The position numbers and the translations under genes were made by a program. The notes under the pieces were generated by a model that saw only the letters and a program-made list of their open reading frames with translations, did not search any database and was not told the DNA's origin. Shown here piece after piece: positions 1-5,592 of a DNA stretch of 64,000 bases. Every line of letters starts with the position of its first letter. Positions within the stretch are counted from its first letter, which is position 1. Source of the DNA: Bacteroides sp. An322 (GTDB lineage Bacteria; Bacteroidota; Bacteroidia; Bacteroidales; Bacteroidaceae). The stretch covers positions 1-64,000 of the forward strand of contig NZ_NFIN01000002.1 in NCBI RefSeq assembly GCF_002161765.1, given 5' to 3'.

Positions 1-161
1 CTTAGCAGCATATGGCTTTTCTTGCAAATTTAGTGGCTTTCATTCCATTAGAAAAGCTGCACCATCGGACTTAACAGATTTTAGTACATTTATCACCACA
101 CAGAGTAATGAATAGTGGGAGATGTATTCTTCGTTATTAACTTTTAATTATTAACTATTAA
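1..161. other. Window-edge intergenic stretch
   Basis: No convincing coding region. The last 35 bases before the queF stop are an AT-rich run built from TTAACT/ATTAACTA words. Similar runs occur at 4218-4250 and 41551-41580, so this is low-complexity intergenic filler that recurs in this genome. I see nothing else in it. Confidence 0.4.
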
Positions 162-623
162 CTAAATATCGTGATTCCTCATCCGATACTCCGCCAATTC
201 CTCATACTTGGTTCCCGGACGTCCGTAGTTGCAATACGGATAGATGGAAATGCCCCCGCGCGGAGTAAAGATACCCGTCACTTCGATGTATTTCGGATCC
301 ATTAGGCGGATAAGGTCTTTCATGATGATGTTTACGCAATCTTCGTGGAAATCCCCGTGATTGCGGAAGCTGAAGAGATACAGCTTTAAGCTTTTGCTTT
401 CCACCATTTTCACATCGGGCAGGTAGCTGATGCGGATTTCCGCAAAATCAGGCTGGCCCGTAATAGGGCAAAGGCTGGTGAATTCAGGACAATTAAAGCG
501 CACCCAATAATCGTTTTCGGGATGCTTGTTGGTGAATGCTTCTAATACTTCGGGGGCATAGTCCTGCCGGTAGGCGGTGGTCTTGCCCAAGATAGTCAGT
601 TCGTCTTTTCTTTCCATGTTCAA
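162..623 (-). CDS. queF: NADPH-dependent 7-cyano-7-deazaguanine reductase QueF
   Basis: Cytosolic enzyme that reduces the nitrile of preQ0 to the amine preQ1 for queuosine modification of tRNA. The protein is 153 aa, the short single-domain (type I, tunnelling-fold) form. The catalytic Cys is C52 in 'CPITGQPDF', the family signature '[13 protein letters not shown]' spans about residues 75-87, and 'FHEDCVN' follows at 92-98. It is the third gene of a minus-strand queuosine set (yhhQ, queC, queF). A 245-nt spacer full of inverted repeats separates it from queC, so co-transcription is likely but not certain. Start chosen at the first Met; Met3 is an alternative. Confidence 0.95.
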   Translation of the reverse strand: MNMERKDELTILGKTTAYRQDYAPEVLEAFTNKHPENDYWVRFNCPEFTSLCPITGQPDFAEIRISYLPDVKMVESKSLKLYLFSFRNHGDFHEDCVNIIMKDLIRLMDPKYIEVTGIFTPRGGISIYPYCNYGRPGTKYEELAEYRMRNHDI

Positions 624-710
624 TTTGCTAATGTATGTGATTTTTTCACCACAGATTACACAGATTTTTAAATTAAAAATATGAATGTTCGTATTTCATT
701 AAATTACCTG

Positions 711-786
711 TAGGGGCGTATTGTATACGCCCCGAAAACATCCACTTGTATAATTAGTGCATTCGGGCGTATGCAATACGCCCCTA
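711..786. repeat. TAGGGGC inverted repeat, copy 1
   Basis: Imperfect palindrome with arms starting TAGGGGCGTATTG and ending CAATACGCCCCTA, loop of about 35 nt containing a second GGGCGTA word. A second copy lies at 59909-59984. It is flanked by further inverted words (AATATGAAT at about 680 and ATTCATATT at about 805). It sits between the queC stop and the queF start. Confidence 0.75.
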
Positions 787-868
787 CATTGACTTTTTGC
801 GGATATTCATATTAAAATTGAGAATTGAAAATTAAAAGTTAGAATGCCGCACGGATAACTTTTAATTT

Positions 869-1534
869 TTAACTATTCATTTTTAATTGGTTCAAGTATT
901 TCTCTAATCCTTCGCGGCGCAATTTGCAGGCGGGGCAATGTCCGCATCCGTCTCCGGGGATTCCGTTGTAGCATGTCAGGGTTTCGTGGCGCACTAAGTC
1001 GAGCACGCCCAGTTCGTCCGCCAATGCCCATGTCTGCGCTTTGTCTATCCACATCAAGGGGGTATGGATAACGAATTGCTCGTCCATGGCGAGGTTGAGC
1101 GTGACGTTGAGCGATTTGATGAACGAATCCCTGCAATCGGGATAGCCGCTGAAGTCGGTCTGCGATACGCCCGTCACGAGATGCCGGATGCCTCGTTCGC
1201 GGGCATATACGGCGGCGATGCTCAAGAAGAACAGGTTGCGCCCGGGTACGAACGTGTTCGGGAAGGTGTCTTCGGGTTTCGTTTCGTCCATCGGAATGGA
1301 AGTGTCGGTGAGCGAGTTTTTGCCCAGTTGCCCGATAAGAGGCACGTCCATCACATCGAAATGCACTTCCGCCTTTCGTGCGATTTCGCGTGCGATTTCC
1401 ACTTCCTTCACGTGTTTTTGCCCGTAGAGGAAACTGAGTGCATACACTTCCTCGAAATGTTTCTTTGCCCAAAACAGGCAGGTGGTAGAGTCTTGCCCCC
1501 CACTGAATACGACTAATGCTTTGTTTGGATTCAT
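869..1534 (-). CDS. queC: 7-cyano-7-deazaguanine synthase QueC
   Basis: ATP-dependent conversion of 7-carboxy-7-deazaguanine plus ammonia to preQ0, the step before QueF. The 221-aa protein has the N-type ATP pyrophosphatase P-loop SGGQDST at residues 11-17 and a C-terminal zinc site built from C188, C197, C200 and C203 ('CGHCPAC'). Length and motifs are standard. It lies downstream of the queuosine-precursor transporter gene yhhQ and upstream of queF, which together give preQ0 synthesis, reduction and uptake in one locus. An AACGCAGAGACGC inverted repeat (1554-1637) fills the gap to yhhQ. Confidence 0.96.
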   Translation of the reverse strand: MNPNKALVVFSGGQDSTTCLFWAKKHFEEVYALSFLYGQKHVKEVEIAREIARKAEVHFDVMDVPLIGQLGKNSLTDTSIPMDETKPEDTFPNTFVPGRNLFFLSIAAVYARERGIRHLVTGVSQTDFSGYPDCRDSFIKSLNVTLNLAMDEQFVIHTPLMWIDKAQTWALADELGVLDLVRHETLTCYNGIPGDGCGHCPACKLRREGLEKYLNQLKMNS

Positions 1535-1553
1535 GTTCGTTGATTTTTATTTC

Positions 1554-1637
1554 AACGCAGAGACGCAAAATCGCGGAGAATATCTTTTTAAGGAGTTAAA
1601 TAAATATAAGAACTCTGCGCTTTTGCGTCTCTGCGTT
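1554..1637. repeat. AACGCAG inverted repeat, copy a
   Basis: Arms AACGCAGAGACGCAAA and TTTTGCGTCTCTGCGTT around an AT-rich loop; the inner CGCGGAG/CTCTGCG words extend the pairing. This is the first of about ten copies in the window. It lies between the yhhQ stop and the queC start, both minus strand. Confidence 0.85.
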
Positions 1638-1650
1638 CAATTATATAAAT

Positions 1651-2337
1651 TCAGATTTCCTTAATCCGGAGAATATTATAGGAGATGCCTTCATCGAATA
1701 CGTCGGTATGGTCTATCCGCTTGATGTAGCGCACCACACGCACGGTGACGGGCAACACGATGATTTCGTATGCCGTTTTGAGCACAACCTGCACCAGCAT
1801 CATCTTGCCTAATTCATTCACAGGCATCAGCCCGCCGAATGCTAACGGGAAGAAGATGAGCGAGTCGGCACTTTCGCCCAGCACGGTAGAGAAGATAGCA
1901 CGCATCGAAAAATGCTTGCCTCCCGATGCTATCTTCATGCGGCTCATCACGTAAGCATTGATGAACGAACCAGCCAAAAAAGCTAACAGGCTGGCTATGG
2001 CGATGCGGGGAGCCATGCCGAACACGAAGTTGAACCCTTCTTCGCCTTCCCAAAACGGAGCGGCGGGGAGTGCCACGGCAAGCTGGCCCATGGCTACGGT
2101 CATGAAGTTCATCGCGAAGCCCAGCCATATAATAAGGCGCGCCTTGCGGAAGCCCCACACTTCGGCGATGCAATCGTTGATGATGTAAGAGATAGGGAAG
2201 ACAATCAGCCCTGCGGTGACCGCTACGGGACCTGCCTGAATGACTTTGGTTTCTAAGAGGTTTGCTGCTACGAGGCAGACACAAAACACGATGCCCAAAA
2301 CCATAAAGGGCACCGATACGAGGTTTTCTTGTTTCAT
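1651..2337 (-). CDS. yhhQ: Queuosine precursor transporter (YhhQ family)
   Basis: Inner-membrane importer of preQ0/preQ1 (COG1738/DUF165 family). The 228-aa protein is strongly hydrophobic with about six membrane segments, among them residues 8-26, 36-56, 70-92 and 105-130, and carries the family-typical 'INDCIAEVWGFRKAR' after segment 2. It is the first gene of the queuosine set, preceded by a -7 box (2388-2395) and a short leader that resembles a preQ1-I riboswitch with the Shine-Dalgarno AGGAG in its 3' tail. Salvage plus partial synthesis genes together suggest that preQ0/preQ1 supply is feedback controlled here (inference). Confidence 0.92.
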   Translation of the reverse strand: MKQENLVSVPFMVLGIVFCVCLVAANLLETKVIQAGPVAVTAGLIVFPISYIINDCIAEVWGFRKARLIIWLGFAMNFMTVAMGQLAVALPAAPFWEGEEGFNFVFGMAPRIAIASLLAFLAGSFINAYVMSRMKIASGGKHFSMRAIFSTVLGESADSLIFFPLAFGGLMPVNELGKMMLVQVVLKTAYEIIVLPVTVRVVRYIKRIDHTDVFDEGISYNILRIKEI

Positions 2338-2340
2338 TTT

Positions 2341-2378
2341 GCTCCTGTTTTTTACGTGGTTGTCCTAGAATACACGGG
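2341..2378 (-). promoter_or_regulatory. Probable preQ1-I riboswitch in the yhhQ leader
   Basis: Read on the minus strand, the leader has a short stem CGTG (2373-2376) with CACG (2355-2358), a loop containing UUCUAG then ACAAC, and an A-rich tail UAAAAAACAGGAGC running into the Shine-Dalgarno. This matches the layout of preQ1-I aptamers, e.g. the Bacillus subtilis queC leader loop with UUCUAG and tail AUAAAAAACUA. The tail GGAG can pair with loop UUCU as the pseudoknot, which would hide the ribosome site. The downstream gene is a preQ1 transporter, a classic target. The P1 stem is only 4 bp, a weak point. Confidence 0.6.
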
Positions 2379-2387
2379 TTTTGGGTG

Positions 2388-2419
2388 CAAAATTACGTAT
2401 TATTTGCCGATTCGCCAAG
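2388..2419 (-). promoter_or_regulatory. Promoter of yhhQ-queC-queF
   Basis: Minus-strand -7 box TAATTTTG at 2388-2395 and a -33 CTTG at 2416-2419, 20 bp apart, fitting the Bacteroidetes TTTG/TAnnTTTG pattern. It interlocks with the divergent corA promoter. Confidence 0.6.
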
Positions 2420-2434
2420 AAAACTTTATCTTTG
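2403..2434 (+). promoter_or_regulatory. Promoter of corA
   Basis: TTTG at 2403-2406 and TATCTTTG at 2427-2434 with a 20-bp spacer. Transcription would begin near 2441, which rules out upstream in-frame start codons and supports the corA start at 2460. Confidence 0.7.
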
Positions 2435-2459
2435 TACGTCACTTTTTTATTGCTTAACT

Positions 2460-3503
2460 ATGGCAAAGAACAATCTTTTGACGGAAGAACTGAATTACAT
2501 CGGGGGGAGCAAGACTCCTACACATCTGCATCTGTGCACTTATACACCTACGGCGGTGGAAAGCCACGACGGTGACACGATAGACGACATACTGCCCCAT
2601 TTCAAGTCGGGAGCGATGCACTGGATTCAGGTGCACGGGCTGAAGGATACAGAGGAGGTACGGAAGGTGTGCCAGCATTTCAATATCGGTTTCCTCACCG
2701 AGCAGGACATCCTCAATTCGCTTCACCTCACTAAGATAGAAGAACACGATGCTTACAATGTCGTTATCCTGAAGTTGCTTTCCCCCTCCGGAGAAAGCAA
2801 CGAATACCAGCCCCAGCAGCTTTGCGTGGTGCAAGGCGAAAACTATTTGCTTACCTTCACCGAAAACGACACCGACTTCTTCGATGAAATTTATACGGCA
2901 ATAAAAGACAATGTGCTGAACATCCGCTCCCGTTCGTCCGATTTCTTGTTAAGCGTTATCTTGAATAGCGTAATGACCAACTTCATGTCCATCATTTCCG
3001 AAATGGAAGACCGGTTGGAGGATTTAGAAGAGAGGCTGCTCTCGCCTGAAATGGAAGACCCTACGATAGGCGACCTTCACGCATACCGCCGCAATTACCG
3101 CCTGATAAAGAAATGTGTCCTTCCCTTAAAAGAACAGATAACAAAGCTTTTCCATTCGGGGAACAGCCGCCTGCTCCACAAGGCAAACCATCCTTTCTTC
3201 AGCGATGTGAACGACCACTTGCAGTTCGTCCTTCAGACTTTGGAAGGATGCCGGGACCTCTTGGAGGCATTGGTCGACATGATTCTTTCGGGGAACGACC
3301 GCCGGATGAACGGCATCATGAAGCAACTCACCGTAGTGTCCACCATCTTTATTCCGCTTACCTTTTTGTCAGGGATTTGGGGAATGAACTTCCGTGTGAT
3401 GCCCGAATTGGAGTGGGAGTACGGTTACCTCTACGCCTGGGGGCTGATGTTGATGACGGCGGTAGGTGTATGCATATATATCCGGCGGAAGAAGTGGTAC
3501 TGA
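2460..3503 (+). CDS. corA: CorA-family magnesium/cobalt transporter
   Basis: Inner-membrane divalent cation channel for Mg2+ uptake. The 347-aa protein has a long cytoplasmic N-terminal domain with a helical section (about residues 200-280) and two C-terminal membrane segments. The GMN signature lies in 'GIWGMNF' at the end of the first segment, and a short basic tail 'RRKKWY' ends the protein. The start at 2460 is chosen because the promoter -7 box is at 2427-2434, so the in-frame Met at 2385 would not be transcribed. nth follows after 30 bp, probably in the same transcript. Confidence 0.93.
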   Translation: MAKNNLLTEELNYIGGSKTPTHLHLCTYTPTAVESHDGDTIDDILPHFKSGAMHWIQVHGLKDTEEVRKVCQHFNIGFLTEQDILNSLHLTKIEEHDAYNVVILKLLSPSGESNEYQPQQLCVVQGENYLLTFTENDTDFFDEIYTAIKDNVLNIRSRSSDFLLSVILNSVMTNFMSIISEMEDRLEDLEERLLSPEMEDPTIGDLHAYRRNYRLIKKCVLPLKEQITKLFHSGNSRLLHKANHPFFSDVNDHLQFVLQTLEGCRDLLEALVDMILSGNDRRMNGIMKQLTVVSTIFIPLTFLSGIWGMNFRVMPELEWEYGYLYAWGLMLMTAVGVCIYIRRKKWY

Positions 3504-3533
3504 ATGAGTTAATGTTTTAATAAAAGAAAGCGT

Positions 3534-4196
3534 ATGAGAAAGAAAGAATTATATCAGCAGGTAATTGCCTATTTTGAGCAGGCGATGCCCGTGGCAGAGA
3601 CCGAACTCCATTACGACGACCCGTTCCAACTGCTCGTAGCGGTTATCCTCAGTGCGCAATGCACCGACAAGCGCGTCAATCTGATTACCCCGCCCTTGTT
3701 CCGTGATTATCCCACGCCCGAAGCGATGGCTTCCGCCACGCCCGAAGTGATTTACGAATACATTCGCAGCGTGAGCTATCCCAACAACAAGGCACGCCAC
3801 CTTGTAGGCGCGGCGCAGATGCTAGTGCGCGATTACGGAGGGCAGGTGCCCGATACGTTGGAAGAACTGGTGAAGCTCCCCGGTGTAGGACGGAAGACAG
3901 CAAACGTAGTCCAAAGCGTGGTGTTCCATAAAGCCACAATGGCGGTCGACACTCACGTGTTCCGCGTAAGCCACCGCATCGGGCTCGTGCCCCCTTCCTG
4001 TACTACCCCGCTCGCCACCGAGCGTGAGCTGGTGAAGAATATTCCCGAACAGCTGATACCGAAAGCCCACCATTGGCTCATCCTTCACGGTCGTTACGTT
4101 TGCACGGCGCGCAATCCCAAATGTACCGAATGCGGGTTGAACGGCATCTGCACCTTCTCCGGTGCCATTTCGTCCATCGGGTTCCCAGTCAAATAA
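3534..4196 (+). CDS. nth: Endonuclease III
   Basis: Base-excision repair DNA glycosylase/AP lyase for oxidised pyrimidines. The 220-aa protein shows the helix-hairpin-helix 'LPGVGRKTANV' (about residues 115-125, with the catalytic Lys), the downstream 'VDTHVFRV' with the catalytic Asp, and the C-terminal iron-sulfur ligands C-x6-C-x2-C-x5-C in 'CTARNPKCTECGLNGIC'. It begins 30 bp after corA. Length is typical. Confidence 0.96.
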   Translation: MRKKELYQQVIAYFEQAMPVAETELHYDDPFQLLVAVILSAQCTDKRVNLITPPLFRDYPTPEAMASATPEVIYEYIRSVSYPNNKARHLVGAAQMLVRDYGGQVPDTLEELVKLPGVGRKTANVVQSVVFHKATMAVDTHVFRVSHRIGLVPPSCTTPLATERELVKNIPEQLIPKAHHWLILHGRYVCTARNPKCTECGLNGICTFSGAISSIGFPVK

Positions 4197-4260
4197 ACAG
4201 AATAGTCAATCATAGTCTTAGTTTAGTTAATAGTTAATAATTAATAGTTCTCTCTCGTTT

Positions 4261-4338
4261 GTCATCCTGAGCAAAGTGAAGGATCTCGTTTACATCCACG
4301 TGTATGCATTCGAGATGCTTCACTCCGTTCAGCATGAC
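4261..4338. repeat. GTCATYCTGA inverted repeat, copy a
   Basis: Arms GTCATCCTGAGCAAAGTG and CACTCCGTTCAGCATGAC with internal GGATCTCG / CGAGATGC words. Two more copies lie at 41600-41675 and 50086-50161. Located downstream of nth. Confidence 0.8.
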
Positions 4339-4540
4339 AATGGTTGGTAAATGAAAATTTTCATAACGCAAATTTACGCATTCCGCTCCGCATGGCAATG
4401 GATTTGAAACGGGTGGATGTAAAAATCTGTTAACGGATTGGGTGATATTTACATGTTTTCATGCTAACCTGCTGAATATATGTTGTTTACAAATAGAATC
4501 AATGTATTGTTAAGGTATTTGTTTCTGTTTTCCTGTTTTG

Positions 4541-4640
4541 CTAACTGTAATCTGTAAGGCGTAAGACAAAATTTTAGTGCAGGTCTGCTTCATTAGGAAA
4601 AGACACACGGAAATCTTACGCCTTACAGATTACAGTTTAG
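4541..4640. repeat. Long inverted repeat (ACTGTAATCTGTAAGG)
   Basis: Left arm 4541-4566 and right arm 4614-4640 pair almost perfectly over about 25 bp, starting CTAACTGTAATCTGTAAGG. A third, direct copy of the left arm occurs at 4759-4782. No transposase gene is nearby. Confidence 0.8.
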
Positions 4641-4878
4641 TAAATTCGATTTTCATCATTTGGCAATGGAGAACTTACTAAAAATTATTATATATATATT
4701 TATATATATAATATATTATATGTAATATTTTTTCATCCGTCAATTTTGCATTTTTCATAAACTGTAATCTGTAAGGCGTAAGATTTCTATAAAAAGTGCA
4801 TATAAATACATGAACTGACTCGGATATTTGCGTATGCCTTCGAAAATAATTGCGCCGCGCAAACCGATGCGTCAGGGT

Positions 4879-4910
4879 ATTGCATAATTCAAAACTTTTT
4901 CGTACTTTTG
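4879..4910 (+). promoter_or_regulatory. Promoter upstream of the hairpin cluster
   Basis: -33-like ATTG at 4879-4882, 20-bp spacer, and a perfect TAnnTTTG box TACTTTTG at 4903-4910. The next annotated protein gene (nrdJ) has its own promoter 600 bp further on, so this one would transcribe mainly 4917 to about 5390. In element copy B the equivalent box is degraded to TACCTTCG. Confidence 0.55.
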
Positions 4911-5010
4911 TAAGGTAAACCAAAAACTAATGCTATGACACTATCCGACCAATTCCTGACTCTTATCGCTTTTCCGTTTTGCTTTGTAATCCAGTTAGTT
5001 ACAATAGATA

Positions 5011-5339
5011 AGGTAGTTTCAAACTACCTCATCTCCGGAGATGATATAATTTCAAATTATCCCATCGGATGGAGGGGTGTAAGTTTGGCTAACACCCCTT
5101 CGGGAGATAACCTCGTTCCTTGTCACCCTGGCTTGCAATCTAGCGTAAACGAGCTGCGGATTTGCAATCATGAGTGGTCGGAAGATTTGATAAAGGCGGT
5201 GAAAACCGTCCAACAATATGTAACCGTAGGTTCGCTCGCTTACCAGCGGTTACGTATCATTGAGCCTCTTCAAGGCTCTGTTTATGATAAAGCGTATCCG
5301 ACAAAATCTTTTCAACCACTCATGATTGCAAATCCGGCG
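5011..5339 (+). ncRNA. Candidate structured RNA / dense hairpin cluster
   Basis: Head-to-tail hairpins behind a promoter. They are a 19-nt palindrome (5011-5029), CATCTCCGGAGATG (5030-5043), ATAATTTCAAATTAT (5046-5060), CCATCGGATGG (5062-5072) and GGGGTGT...ACACCCC (5074-5098), then CTCGTT (5112-5117) with AACGAG (5148-5153). After these comes a perfect 21-bp stem (5158-5178 with 5315-5335), which encloses three arms. Arm one is GGCGGT-GAAA-ACCGTC (5195-5210, a GNRA tetraloop). Arm two is GTAACCG...CGGTTAC (5220-5253). Arm three is TATCAT, GAGCCT, loop, AGGCTC, ATGATA (5255-5289). It could be a novel ncRNA, or a REP/BIME-like palindrome mosaic. A 152-codon reading frame (4935-5393) overlaps but looks like a by-product. 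Confidence 0.5.
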
Positions 5340-5511
5340 AATAAAATCATCTGTGTAAATCTGTGTTTCCTCTGTGTCTTCTGTGTGCCATAATATAAGC
5401 TATGTTAAAAGCAGGGTTTTCAAAAAAGAAAACTTTCGGAATGTTTGGATATTAATAAGGTTTTGTATACCAGTGTGTTGTGATTTTGTTTTGGAAAACT
5501 TTCTTTTTTGT

Positions 5512-5542
5512 TTTGTAGATTGAAAAAACATCTTTAGCTTTG
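5512..5542 (+). promoter_or_regulatory. Promoter of nrdJ
   Basis: TTTG at 5512-5515 and TAGCTTTG at 5535-5542 with a 19-bp spacer, leaving a 5' leader of about 45 nt before the GTG start of nrdJ. No cobalamin-riboswitch-sized leader is present. Confidence 0.7.
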
Positions 5543-5592
5543 TATCGCTTTATGAACGGCTAAAGATTTTAATCAAAAAATACTCATTAATC

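Larger units (their letters stand above)
4394..4912 (+). repeat. Modular intergenic element, copy A
   Basis: Shares at least five blocks, in the same order and orientation, with 53525-53862: a 43-nt block at 4394-4436 (38/43 identical), CTAACTGTAATCTGTAA at 4541-4557, TGCATATAAATACATGAA at 4797-4814, a TTGCGCC/GCGCAA hairpin block at 4842-4862, and a 30-nt block at 4876-4905 that is identical in both copies and ends in a promoter-like sequence. Copy A also carries an extra inverted repeat (4541-4640) and an AT-rich run (4680-4735). Function unknown. Confidence 0.65.

Noticed and set aside
2385-2459. 25-codon N-terminal extension of CorA
   Set aside because: The promoter -33 and -7 boxes (2403-2434) lie inside it, so it would not be transcribed.
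4541-4640. Insertion sequence with terminal inverted repeats
   Set aside because: The enclosed segment is about 47 bp and codes for nothing; no transposase or target duplication is visible.
4680-4735. Replication origin or unwinding element
   Set aside because: It is only a short TATATA-rich run with no DnaA-box cluster; recF is nearly 40 kb away and dnaA/dnaN are not in the window.
4393-5340. Retron or diversity-generating element
   Set aside because: The structured region prompted the idea, but no reverse transcriptase or variable-repeat gene occurs anywhere in the window.
4935-5393. 152-codon reading frame with an ATG shortly after a promoter
   Set aside because: The translation mirrors the palindromic DNA (e.g. 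the repeated 'SNYLI' and 'SNYPI' words), matches no family I know, has no clear ribosome site, and ends in the host's CTGTGT-rich filler. The region is better explained as structured RNA or a repeat cluster.
5543-5592. Cobalamin riboswitch before the B12-dependent nrdJ
   Set aside because: The leader after the predicted start is only about 45 nt, far shorter than a cobalamin aptamer, and lacks the B12-box.
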